A DNA stretch of 64,000 nucleotides, taken from assembly GCA_013112555.1 (NCBI GenBank), contig JABFGK010000001.1:1648581-1712580 (forward strand), written 5' to 3'. This DNA is from Planctomycetota bacterium (GTDB lineage Bacteria; Planctomycetota; Phycisphaerae; Phycisphaerales; UBA5793). Positions 51,892-60,643 of this stretch are shown here, in pieces (the stretch's first letter is position 1; each line of letters starts with the position of its first letter). Made by a program: the position numbers and the translations under genes. Below the pieces are notes generated by a model. That model saw nothing but the letters and a program-made list of their open reading frames with translations, did not search any database and was not told where the DNA came from.

Positions 51892-54800
51892 TCAGTCAGC
51901 AGCGGTTCGGGTCCAGATGAACAGCGGAGCCAATCCATACCCGTTGACGAGGCTGGCTGGACGCTCGATGCGACATGAGCAACCGTATTCGCGAGCCAAC
52001 GTCTTGAAGTAGCAACTCGGCGGGGTCGACTCTGACAATCTAACACTGAAGACGAGTGTGCCGTGGGCACCAATCAATCGGTCGAGCCACCGAGTCTGTT
52101 TGCCGGTCGAACAGAGAGCCTCCGGGTCGAGGACGCTGATGATGGCCAAATCGACCGGCTCATCGGCTTGACTGCGCCACCCGCCGTCTGCATTCGGATT
52201 GAAGGAACCATCGGCCACAGCGATATCGACTGGTCTGAACATGGTCTGCAGCGGCTTGATCAGTGCGTTGTCTGACAATCGTGCTGCCACCGTCAGATTG
52301 CGGTAGACCCAATGACTCTGGGCAATCAGTCGGTAGATGGCTCGGCTGCGCCCCGTGGACTCGATCCCGCTACCGTTGAATCCCTCGACGATTTCATCCG
52401 GTGCCGCAAGAATATCATCGCGAGGGACCGAGGCACCGGTGATGTTACAACGTCGAATGCGGCGATTCACACACTGATCCACCAGCGTTTCGTCCGCCTC
52501 GCAGGTGACCGGATGAACCACATCAACTGACTCGTCGACGAGCGCATGAATCGTCGGCCTCGTCCTTTGTGTCACTGACACGACACTCGGGATTGTGCCG
52601 ATCCGCCAACCGCAACTCTCCAGATGGTACGACAACTCGACATCGCACTGGGAATTCGGTACCTTCTCATTGAACGCGCCGTGCTTGACGAGCGCTTCCC
52701 GTCGCATGATGTGAACGCCGCCCTGAACGTGCCGGAAGAGGCGCTTCGGCTGGGTCGTCGCAAACTCCGGGTTGCGGAAGTTGGCAAACCACGGCTGGGC
52801 CTCGTACTCGGCACCGGTCGCCCACTTCGGCGATCCGATCAGGTGCCCGGCCAAGGCCACGTCCGGGTGCGTCTGCATATATGACAGCAACCCGCGCTCC
52901 CATCCCGGTCTTGCGACGAACGCTTCATTGCTGCACAGGTAGATAATGTAGTCACTGCGCGATTGTTGATACGCAATGTTTGAGGCGGGGCCGCAGCCAA
53001 TGTTCTCCGGCAACAAAATGAGCCGAAGATTCGTGTGCTTCTCAGCCACACGACGCAATGCAGCCACGCACTCCTCGTGACTCGCATTGTCCACAATGGT
53101 CAGTTTGAACGGCGTCAATGTCATCTCAAAGACGCGCTCGATGATCCTGATTGTTCGATGGTAATCTGAGTCAGTCGTGGGATGCCAGGTGACCATAAAG
53201 ATGTCAAGCGGTGGTCGGGCCGTGTAATCCAGCAATGTATCAACGACCTCGCGCGACCCGGTCTTTTGCTTGACCGTGGCATGTGCGTTCTCGCCGAGCC
53301 GTGCGAGCACGGCAGCCGGCTGACTGCGGTACCAGGCGATACGTTGTGCCAGTGCGGCCTCATCGCGCGGCGGGCACAACAGCCCGTTGATCCCATCGGT
53401 AATAATATCCGCATTGGCAGACACGGTCGTCGTGATCACGGGGACGCCGGCTGCCATTGCCTCCAGGAACACGGTCGGGAACCCATCGACATCACCGCTT
53501 TCGGCCACGACACATGGCAGTACGAAGAGATCCGCAGACTCATAGATTCTCGTGCGCTCCTCGTCGCCCTGAAACGGCCCGTGCACAGTGACGTTTTCAA
53601 CCTTCAGTTCATCAATGAGCCGGTGGTAATCGTTCTCAAGCGGGCCGTAGCCATAGATATCCACCTCAAAGGCGTCGCGATCGAGCATGCTCATCGCCCG
53701 GATGAGGTACTCAATGCCCTTCTTCTCGATATACCGGCCGATACACACGATGCGGGTGCGGCCGCCCGGAGTCGCAGCGCTGCCGGAGCGGCTCTCTGCC
53801 CGTACAGAACTGCGAAACGATTGTGACGACTTAAGGACCTTCTGTGCGGGAACCCCCTGTGAGATGAGAAATGACCGGTGGTGCGGGCCGTAACAGATCA
53901 CATGACGACACAACGGGTCATTGGTAATCTCTCGGATATTGTTCCGCTTACGATTCGCATGATGGAAGATGTCAACGGCATGGGGCATAAATGAGAAGGG
54001 GATGCCGCATTCCTTTGCCGCCGGGTAGGTTGCCAGCGTCAGTGCCGGGTAGGCAAAGTGCGTGTGAATCCAGTTTCTCTTGTCAGCCCGCAGGTGCCCG
54101 GAGAGTTGTGCGTGATCTCGGAACCGCGTTGCCTCGATGGGAAAATCAAGGTCCGCAGCCTCATCCGGTGATTTGTGATAGTACACTCGAACATCAAAGC
54201 CGCGAGCGACCATTTCACGAATCTCACTGATGACGAAGGTCTGTGATAAAGCGGGGAAATCCCACAGAACATAGGCGAGGCGCAATTCGTCCGACCCGTG
54301 AGTCAGGCGAGCCACGTGATGCTTGCTCCAGACCTTGTCCCAATTCTCCTGCAGCGGTTCCGTGGTGGTGATGTGGTCCGTATCTTTATAGATGTAATAA
54401 TCAGCGAGTACGCCGTTGACAAATGCCGGAGGGTAGAGTTCGGTATACCGGATGATGAGTTCCCAGTCGACGAGCCGCTGCAGCGACTCATCGAATCCGC
54501 CCAGTTGCGCAAACAGGTCACGGTGATGTGAGAATACATTCAAGTCAATATAGTTTTGCCTGGACAGTTGGGCCCAGTCGAACGGCTTGCAGAATACCAT
54601 TTGCTGATCGGTATGCCCGCGATTCACACGGAGCCCGGTGTACGCAGTGCGCCGCCACGGCTGCGATATGTACTCGGCCGCAATGCACATCAGATAGTCA
54701 GGTCGCCATGAATTGTCCGAATCAAGGTAGGCGATCCAGTCGCCCGTGGCTGCCGCCAGCCCTCGGTTCCGGGCCCCGCTCACGCCGGTGTGCGGCCCAT

Positions 54801-55587
54801 CGACCCAGCGTATTCGACCTGAGCGAAATCCCTCGGCGTAATGTGACTCCAGAAACTCGCGCGTGCCATCGGTGCTTCCATCGTCAGAGATGATCAGTTC
54901 AAAGTGCGGGTACGTCTGGGCCAGCACGGAATCGATGGATTTACAGATCATCTTCCGCCGGTTCCACGTCGGCATGATCACCGAAAACTGCGTGGTACAA
55001 GCGCCCACCGCCTTTCGGGCCGCAACGAGTTGGTCCTGTGATACCGCGTGGCCGGCGCCGGCAGCGACAGCCTTGCCTCGGCCCGCCTTTCCGTTCCCCC
55101 CTGGCTGAACGTCAGGGACGATGCTCGTTGCCGGGCGACTCGATGCAGTCGATCCATGTCGTCGGTGAAACCAATCCGTCAGCCTGACATGCGCCAGCGG
55201 ATTCACTTCATGGGTACGGCAGAATGAGTGGCGCTGCATGTACTCCTGCACGTCGAGATCAGGACATGGGGAACGCCCCTCTGTGGCACCGTGGACGATG
55301 AAATGAACCAGCGGTGACATTCCGGATTCAGCCACATCCGGATAGGTTGATACATACCACTGTTCGTCGAACAGCAGGTGCGCCCGTCGCCCCTCTTTGG
55401 CCCCGTGACGCAGGTAGTGCAGGATCGGGTCCATCCCGGTGGTGGCCACATCGGGATAGCGACAGAGGTATTCCGATTCGTCGAACACCCCGCTCTGCCG
55501 CAGGAGTTCCCGTTCGCGATGTTCGCGCAGGTACTTCCCGGGCTTCAAGGTGACGACCATTCGTACTAAACCCAGCAGTGACGTCAT
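51892..55587 (-). CDS. Giant glycan-assembly protein: three glycosyltransferase domains and a methyltransferase-like tail
   Basis: 1231 residues. Residues 30-160 carry FD-x-x-x-Y-x-x-x-YPDV...HY-x-x-HG-x-x-EGR units (two clear, one partial), seen near the N-terminus of other large glycosyltransferases. Residues 195-420 are a GT2 domain (FSVIMPTWNRRKMICKSIDS, SDDGSTDGT). Residues 440-790 are a GT4 domain (SQTFVISEIREM, RIVCIGRYIEKKGIEYLIRA, GFPTVFLEAMAAGVPVITT). Residues 810-1040 are a second GT2 (TIVDNASHEECVAAL, LLPENIGCGPASN). The last 180 residues resemble a degraded copy of the adjacent methyltransferase (CNITGAS). It overlaps the upstream gene by four bases (ATGA). It probably builds most of a repeat unit. 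Confidence 0.9.
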   Translation of the reverse strand: MTSLLGLVRMVVTLKPGKYLREHRERELLRQSGVFDESEYLCRYPDVATTGMDPILHYLRHGAKEGRRAHLLFDEQWYVSTYPDVAESGMSPLVHFIVHGATEGRSPCPDLDVQEYMQRHSFCRTHEVNPLAHVRLTDWFHRRHGSTASSRPATSIVPDVQPGGNGKAGRGKAVAAGAGHAVSQDQLVAARKAVGACTTQFSVIMPTWNRRKMICKSIDSVLAQTYPHFELIISDDGSTDGTREFLESHYAEGFRSGRIRWVDGPHTGVSGARNRGLAAATGDWIAYLDSDNSWRPDYLMCIAAEYISQPWRRTAYTGLRVNRGHTDQQMVFCKPFDWAQLSRQNYIDLNVFSHHRDLFAQLGGFDESLQRLVDWELIIRYTELYPPAFVNGVLADYYIYKDTDHITTTEPLQENWDKVWSKHHVARLTHGSDELRLAYVLWDFPALSQTFVISEIREMVARGFDVRVYYHKSPDEAADLDFPIEATRFRDHAQLSGHLRADKRNWIHTHFAYPALTLATYPAAKECGIPFSFMPHAVDIFHHANRKRNNIREITNDPLCRHVICYGPHHRSFLISQGVPAQKVLKSSQSFRSSVRAESRSGSAATPGGRTRIVCIGRYIEKKGIEYLIRAMSMLDRDAFEVDIYGYGPLENDYHRLIDELKVENVTVHGPFQGDEERTRIYESADLFVLPCVVAESGDVDGFPTVFLEAMAAGVPVITTTVSANADIITDGINGLLCPPRDEAALAQRIAWYRSQPAAVLARLGENAHATVKQKTGSREVVDTLLDYTARPPLDIFMVTWHPTTDSDYHRTIRIIERVFEMTLTPFKLTIVDNASHEECVAALRRVAEKHTNLRLILLPENIGCGPASNIAYQQSRSDYIIYLCSNEAFVARPGWERGLLSYMQTHPDVALAGHLIGSPKWATGAEYEAQPWFANFRNPEFATTQPKRLFRHVQGGVHIMRREALVKHGAFNEKVPNSQCDVELSYHLESCGWRIGTIPSVVSVTQRTRPTIHALVDESVDVVHPVTCEADETLVDQCVNRRIRRCNITGASVPRDDILAAPDEIVEGFNGSGIESTGRSRAIYRLIAQSHWVYRNLTVAARLSDNALIKPLQTMFRPVDIAVADGSFNPNADGGWRSQADEPVDLAIISVLDPEALCSTGKQTRWLDRLIGAHGTLVFSVRLSESTPPSCYFKTLAREYGCSCRIERPASLVNGYGLAPLFIWTRTAAD

Positions 55588-57749
55588 GGTGCTTCGTTCC
55601 CGTCTGCCGATGACCCTCGAGCGATACGCGACGCCCCGGCCGCGGCTCGAAACGGTCGCGTCAGCCTCCAGGCAGCAGACGACTTAATATGCTCCAACTC
55701 CTTCCGCTGGATGACAACCAGGAGTTCCCGTTCCTCGGCTGACAACTGCGTCTTCTTCAGGTCATCCTCCAGTTGCGTACGCTCGCCGGCCAACTTCCGT
55801 GCCCGCTTACGCACCACCTCCAGTTCCTGAGATGATTTCGCACCCTCGGAGCGGAGGTGCTCCAACTTGGCAGCCAGATCCTTGATCGAAGCCTGGCAGC
55901 GATCGCGCTCCTTCCGAATGCGACTCAGTCGTTCAGACATTTTCAGACGCTCATCATCAACGGCCCGCATCTGGGCTTCACGATCGGCCAGCGTTTCCTC
56001 AAGTGACCCGAGCCGGGCGACTGCCTTCTGCAACTTCGCCTCCGACTCCCGGGCATTCTCAACAGCCTCACGACATGACGCTCGCTGTTCGAGTAGTTGC
56101 TCATGCGATACGTTGCGTTCCGTGTTCGCTGCCTCAAGCCGAGCGTACGCCTCATCACGTGAACTCAGCGCCTTCATATGCAGTGCATACGCCTTGTCCC
56201 GCTCATGCGATGCGGTCTGGCAGGCTGCCAACGCCTGCTTTCGCTCATCCTCACAACGTTCAAAGCGCTCCTGCAAACTCGCATAGGCCTCCTGTGTTTG
56301 GACGCACTGCGACCTGAGATCCTCAATCGCTGCTTCAGCAGCGTGGCGGCCGGACCGGGCCTCATCCAGCTGCTGCTCAAGTGTTTCGCTGTGCGCTCGC
56401 ACCCGGCCTTCTCGATCTTCCTGCTCGGAGAGCGCGGCCTGTGCCTCCTCGAGTTTGGTCGAGAGTTCGCTGTTCCGCTTGGCCAGCGTCTGACACGCCT
56501 CCTCGAGTTTGGTCGAGAGTTCGCTGTTCCGTTTGGCCAGCGTCTGACACGCCTCCTCGTGTCTTGATTTGTCCTGCTCAAGTGAGGAAACGACGTTCGC
56601 AAGTTCCTCCAACTGCTCGACCGCTGCAGCACGCTGGCGATCGACTTCGGCTCGCTCCTTGTCCGCAGTGGTCAATCGTTGATCGGACTCAGCCGTGGAT
56701 TGTTCAAGACGCCGGCCCAGTTCGTCGCGTTCCTGCTCGACCCGGCTGAGTTGCTTCATGGTCGCTTCGAGTTTGGCAGCCAACTCGTTGCGCTGTGATT
56801 CGACATCGTCCAGCCGCTGCTGCACCCGCCCCTGCGCTGCCAGTTCGAACCCTTCGGAGGCAAGTTGCGGCAGTTGCTTCGGTTCGGCAGACTCGAGCGC
56901 CAGGTACACCTGCTCGAGTTGCGGCGTCATGCGTGAGCCGTCGGCGAGCGCCTGAGTCGCCCAGCGAACCGCGAGTTTCGACCAGTCCAGTAGGCTGGCC
57001 AGTTCCTCTTCACGCTCGTCTAGTTGCTGTTCAAGTCGAGACAGGTCCTGCGCTGCGCGTGTCGATTGGCCCGTCGCCTGTTCCAGTTTCTCATAGAGTT
57101 GTGACGCTTCGGCCTGTTGCTCACTCATCTCCGACTTCAGTGACTTGACTTCACCGGCCAGTTTGCGTGCCTGTCGTTGAGCATGTTCGAACTGCAAGCG
57201 CCCCTGCATGAGGACCGGGTTAAACGCTGCTTCAGCCTCGGAAAACATCGCGTCAAGATCATCGAGCGCTGCGGTCGGTCCCTCGGCCTCGGCAACTGCT
57301 TCGACGGCCCACTTATAGGCAATCTTGACCCAACTCAACACGTCGCGGCGAGCCATCAGATGATCATCAGCGGTAACCTGATGCCGCGCCGAACTCGTAA
57401 GAAACTGATCGATCTCTGCCTCAGCCCGATGGGTGCGACGGGGCAGGCTCAGATTGAGCCGCTGCTCGATCGCATCAATCACGGCTCTCCAGTCATCCAG
57501 CAGCGAGGTATAGTGGCAAAACGCCCGGCGGCACCCGCGCGTATCACGCTCGGCCGTCAGGAAGTGTCGCAGCCAAAGCAGCAGCCCCTGATTGACGGAC
57601 ATCCCGTCGCGGGCTTCAAGCGACTGGGCCACCTCCAGCGGATTGCGAATCGGGATGACAAAAGCAGCCTCAGCCTGCAGGGCTCGAAGTGCATCAAGCC
57701 AGAGCGGCACCAGACGACACAGCCGCGGATCCTTCACAACAAACAGCGG
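55584..57749 (-). CDS. Sulfotransferase-coiled-coil protein, second reading frame (part 2)
   Basis: It continues from the next entry in the shifted frame. PLFVVKDPRLCRLVPLWLDA and VIPIRNPLEVAQSLEARDGM carry the 3'-phosphate binding region (a K-D-P-R and R-N-P-x-E layout) of PAPS-type sulfotransferases. From about 57200 to 55700 lies a very long charged coiled coil of about 500 residues (LEQQLDEREEEL, REEL-type heptads, few Pro or Gly) containing a tandem 18-residue duplication, and the last 40 residues are basic with a W (SAAWRLTRPFRAAAG). The end overlaps the giant glycosyltransferase start. The layout recalls WbdD, whose coiled coil sets O-antigen length. Confidence 0.82.
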   Translation of the reverse strand, partial: PLFVVKDPRLCRLVPLWLDALRALQAEAAFVIPIRNPLEVAQSLEARDGMSVNQGLLLWLRHFLTAERDTRGCRRAFCHYTSLLDDWRAVIDAIEQRLNLSLPRRTHRAEAEIDQFLTSSARHQVTADDHLMARRDVLSWVKIAYKWAVEAVAEAEGPTAALDDLDAMFSEAEAAFNPVLMQGRLQFEHAQRQARKLAGEVKSLKSEMSEQQAEASQLYEKLEQATGQSTRAAQDLSRLEQQLDEREEELASLLDWSKLAVRWATQALADGSRMTPQLEQVYLALESAEPKQLPQLASEGFELAAQGRVQQRLDDVESQRNELAAKLEATMKQLSRVEQERDELGRRLEQSTAESDQRLTTADKERAEVDRQRAAAVEQLEELANVVSSLEQDKSRHEEACQTLAKRNSELSTKLEEACQTLAKRNSELSTKLEEAQAALSEQEDREGRVRAHSETLEQQLDEARSGRHAAEAAIEDLRSQCVQTQEAYASLQERFERCEDERKQALAACQTASHERDKAYALHMKALSSRDEAYARLEAANTERNVSHEQLLEQRASCREAVENARESEAKLQKAVARLGSLEETLADREAQMRAVDDERLKMSERLSRIRKERDRCQASIKDLAAKLEHLRSEGAKSSQELEVVRKRARKLAGERTQLEDDLKKTQLSAEERELLVVIQRKELEHIKSSAAWRLTRPFRAAAGASRIARGSSADGNEAP
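56444..56551. repeat. Tandem 54-base direct repeat in the coiled-coil coding region
   Basis: Two copies, 56444-56497 and 56498-56551, differ at one base (56478 C, 56532 T). They code in frame for two identical copies of EACQTLAKRNSELSTKLE, and the start of a third (EA) follows. Eighteen residues equal five helical turns, so adding or losing a copy would keep the coiled coil in register. Confidence 0.95.
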
Positions 57750-58176
57750 CTGAGTCGCCGTAGTCCTCCGTGATCTGCTGCTGCAGTTTCTCGATCCAAC
57801 CCGTGGCCACGGTAGAGTCAAAAAACGTCGGAGGCACATCAGACAAGTCGCTCCACTGCATCCCCAGTTCAGCGAGAATTCGATCGTGGAGCTTTGTAAT
57901 CTCGACCGGCTCCCAGAAGCCATGATCGTTATTCCCCGGAACCGGTGGCATCAGGCGCTTCGGCATCGTCGCGCCGCACAAACCAAGCACCCGCGTCACG
58001 GCCGATGTGCCACTGCGGTGCATGCCGAGAACGATGAGGCACTGCCGAGATAGGGACCGCTTCCGTCCCTGCTTCCGGGGTGCCGGTTTCGCCTTCTTCG
58101 TGCCTGCAGACGCTCGCTTCTTCCCGTTCGAGGAAGCGGTTCTCGCTTTCTTCCTGGTTGCCGTTTTCTTGGCCAC
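57694..58176 (-). CDS. Sulfotransferase-coiled-coil protein, first reading frame (broken gene, part 1)
   Basis: A Lys/Ala-rich N-terminus of about 40 residues precedes the P-loop-like PAPS-binding start of a sulfotransferase: CLIVLGMHRSGTSAVTRVLG, followed by PGNNDHGFWEPVEITKLHDR. The frame is right as far as TEDYGDS (position 57751) and then becomes Ala/Cys nonsense. Skipping one base at 57750, or removing one C of the CC beside it, restores PLFVVKDPR (preceding entry). GTG at 58176 follows six bases after rfbB. The whole protein would be about 864 residues, cytoplasmic, and in the rml operon. Confidence 0.82.
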   Translation of the reverse strand: MAKKTATRKKARTASSNGKKRASAGTKKAKPAPRKQGRKRSLSRQCLIVLGMHRSGTSAVTRVLGLCGATMPKRLMPPVPGNNDHGFWEPVEITKLHDRILAELGMQWSDLSDVPPTFFDSTVATGWIEKLQQQITEDYGDSAAVCCEGSAAVSSGAALA

Positions 58177-58182
58177 GCCGAC

Positions 58183-59250
58183 TCAATCCTCACACGCGCA
58201 TGCCGCCCCGATGCGGGCCCCGTATTGCTGCTTGTAATAGTCGCGGTAGGCACCACTCTTGACGCGTTCCCACCATGTTCGATTTGCCCGATACCAGTCG
58301 ACCGTTTCGCGCAACGCCTCGGGCCAGGCAGAGCGTGTCGGTTTCCATCCCAGGTCTGCCTCGATCTTCGAAGCGTCAATCGCGTACCGTCGGTCATGAC
58401 CCGGGCGATCTTTCACATACGTGATCATCTCCTTGCCGCAGCCCATCAGTTCGAGAATGGCAAGGGTCAGTTCAATATTGGATCGCTCGTTGTTCCCGCC
58501 GACGTTGTACACCTCACCGGCCTGCCCCCGTTCCAAGACTGCCAGCAGGGCCTCACAGTGATCATCGACGTGGATCCAGTCGCGCACGTTCTTCCCGTCG
58601 CCGTAGAGCGGGACCTTCTCTCCGTCCATCAGGTTCGTCACAAACAGCGGGATGACCTTCTCAGGGAACTGGTACGGCCCGAGATTGTTCGAACATCGCG
58701 TAACGGCGACATCCATGCCGAACGTATGGAAATACGCAAGCGTCATCTGATCACCGGCTGCCTTGCTCGCTGCGTATGGACTTCGTGGATCAAGCGGCGT
58801 CTGTTCCGTGAATTTGTTGTCCGGGTCATCGAGCGGCAGCGAGCCGTACACCTCATCGGTGCTGACATAGACGAATCGCCGGGGCCGCCCGTCGTTGGCC
58901 TGGGCACGCCGCAGGGCGTCCAACAGTGTTTGGGTGCCCAGCACGTTCGTCTGCACGAATGGTCGCGAATCGAGGATCGATCGATCAACATGGCTCTCAG
59001 CAGCCAGGTGGACCACGGCATCGGCCTCAGTGATGAGGGGATGCAGGACCGCCCGGTCACAGATGTCGCCTTTGACAAACCGATACCGGTCGTCTGACTC
59101 GGTCAGATCCTCCAGATTCTCAAGGTTCCCCGAGTAGGTCAGCACATCGACATTCGTGAGACGCCAATCCGGTCGAGTCTGCCGGATGAAGCGGACGAAG
59201 TTCGACCCGATGAAGCCGCAACCGCCTGTGATGAGCAGATGTCGTGTCAA
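58183..59250 (-). CDS. rfbB: dTDP-glucose 4,6-dehydratase
   Basis: RmlB, second step to dTDP-L-rhamnose. It is an extended SDR with GGCGFIGSNFVRF for NAD, the Tyr/Lys pair in YAASKAAGDQMT and the conserved STDEVYGSL with the catalytic Thr-Asp-Glu. 355 residues is normal. The start is a TTG that overlaps the rfbD stop (TTGA), indicating translational coupling; no ATG is near. The sulfotransferase gene follows six bases downstream. Confidence 0.96.
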   Translation of the reverse strand: MTRHLLITGGCGFIGSNFVRFIRQTRPDWRLTNVDVLTYSGNLENLEDLTESDDRYRFVKGDICDRAVLHPLITEADAVVHLAAESHVDRSILDSRPFVQTNVLGTQTLLDALRRAQANDGRPRRFVYVSTDEVYGSLPLDDPDNKFTEQTPLDPRSPYAASKAAGDQMTLAYFHTFGMDVAVTRCSNNLGPYQFPEKVIPLFVTNLMDGEKVPLYGDGKNVRDWIHVDDHCEALLAVLERGQAGEVYNVGGNNERSNIELTLAILELMGCGKEMITYVKDRPGHDRRYAIDASKIEADLGWKPTRSAWPEALRETVDWYRANRTWWERVKSGAYRDYYKQQYGARIGAACACED

Positions 59251-60116
59251 GCGATGCTCACTTTCAAATCATCAAGAACGACGGCCAGGTTCTCAGTCCA
59301 GTGGGGCATGGGCCCAATGCATTCCTCTGTGCGGGACAGATCAAGCACACTGTAAGCCGGCCTCGGCTCCGGACGCGGGAACTCGGCGGTCAGGCACGGC
59401 TCGACCGAGCAGCCCAGACCCAGATGAGTCACAATCTCCGAGGCGAACTCATACCAGGTACACTCGCCTCCGTCCGTCCCATGGTAGCATCCTCCGGCCC
59501 CCCGACCGAGTAATTCGAAGGTCAGCCGAGCCAAGTGAATGGCACTCGTCGGGCGCCCTCGCTGATCGTTGACCACCCGGATCGAGTCACGCTCTGATGC
59601 CAGTTTCGCGATGGTCCGCACAAAGTTCTTCCCCCAGGCAGCATACAGCCAACTAGTCCGGATCAGGAGCATGTCAACGCCTGATTGCTCCAGCAACTGC
59701 TCGCCCTTGGCCTTTGTCCGCCCATAGGCCCCCAGAGGCTGACGCGGGTGATCAGTCGGATAGGGAGTTCGGGCCGTCCCATCAAATACGTAGTCGGTGC
59801 TGTAATGGACCAGTTTGGCACCGATCTCACGAACTCGCCGGGCCAGCATGCCGGCTGCGGTGGCATTGATCAGTTCGGCTTGTGCTTCATTTGAACCGGC
59901 CCCGTCGACGTCGGTGTAGGCAGCACAATTAATCACGACTTCACATCCGGGCTCAATCGCCCGGCAGACTGCCTGCTCATCCGTCAGGTCAAACTCAGGG
60001 AGATCCAGCCCGCCCCATGAGACAGCCCGAGCCGATGCCTCATTGCACATGGCTTGACCCAACATCCCACGATTCCCGATGATCAGCACCGGCCCCACGC
60101 ACGCACTCACTTTCAC
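59247..60116 (-). CDS. rfbD: dTDP-4-dehydrorhamnose reductase
   Basis: RmlD, final reduction to dTDP-L-rhamnose. GNRGMLGQAM binds NADPH, VVINCAAYTDVDGAGSNE and HYSTDYVFDGTA are typical, and YGRTKAKGEQLLE has the catalytic Tyr and Lys. The C-terminus has GGCYHGTDGGECTWYEFA. The start is uncertain: GTG at 60116, 60110 or 60098, or 60170 inside rfbC. It lies between rfbC and rfbB in one operon. Confidence 0.93.
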   Translation of the reverse strand: MKVSACVGPVLIIGNRGMLGQAMCNEASARAVSWGGLDLPEFDLTDEQAVCRAIEPGCEVVINCAAYTDVDGAGSNEAQAELINATAAGMLARRVREIGAKLVHYSTDYVFDGTARTPYPTDHPRQPLGAYGRTKAKGEQLLEQSGVDMLLIRTSWLYAAWGKNFVRTIAKLASERDSIRVVNDQRGRPTSAIHLARLTFELLGRGAGGCYHGTDGGECTWYEFASEIVTHLGLGCSVEPCLTAEFPRPEPRPAYSVLDLSRTEECIGPMPHWTENLAVVLDDLKVSIA

Positions 60117-60148
60117 TAGCCACTGCAAGGTGATCGGCTCACCAGAAT

Positions 60149-60643
60149 CTATCTGAACTGCACATCCCACGGGAAGCCGTTGATCTCGTCATACCCGCAT
60201 CGCTCCTCATCCGGGCTGGCCGGGTTGTACGCATGCGTCACGTAGTACAGCAGCCCTGCACCCTGGTCCCCGATGGTGGCTGCCCCATGCCACAACGTCG
60301 GCGGAATGATCAGCGTACCGGGTCGCTTCTCGCCCATCACGACGGACCAGGCGACCTCATCAGATGCACGATAGACGCCGGCCTTTAAGTGCCCATGCAA
60401 CACGAGCCAGAAATCCGTCTGTATCTGATGTCGATGCCACGCCTTGATCACACCCGGGTACATCACCGAGTAGTTGATCTGGCCGGCCGGGGACAGAACA
60501 CCCTGAAACCGGTTCATGATCGACCAGCCGCGATCGTCCGTGTGATACCCGCACGGGACGAAGACCGGTTCGCCCTCACTGAGTGCCAGATCGTGTGCCT
60601 CGGCAAGGGGTATCTCGACCATTCTGGGCGACTGTATCTTCAC
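60149..60643 (-). CDS. rfbC: dTDP-4-dehydrorhamnose 3,5-epimerase-like cupin
   Basis: RmlC-type cupin, third step of dTDP-rhamnose synthesis. RGWSIMNRFQGVLSPAGQIN, VIKAWHRHQIQTDFWLVLHG (with the catalytic His region) and IPPTLWHGAATIG are recognisable, though more divergent than in classic RmlC, so a related 3-epimerase is not excluded. GTG at 60643 has GGAG nine bases upstream; the frame remains open to 60688. It is the first gene of the leftward operon and is divergent from rfbA. Confidence 0.85.
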   Translation of the reverse strand: MKIQSPRMVEIPLAEAHDLALSEGEPVFVPCGYHTDDRGWSIMNRFQGVLSPAGQINYSVMYPGVIKAWHRHQIQTDFWLVLHGHLKAGVYRASDEVAWSVVMGEKRPGTLIIPPTLWHGAATIGDQGAGLLYYVTHAYNPASPDEERCGYDEINGFPWDVQFR

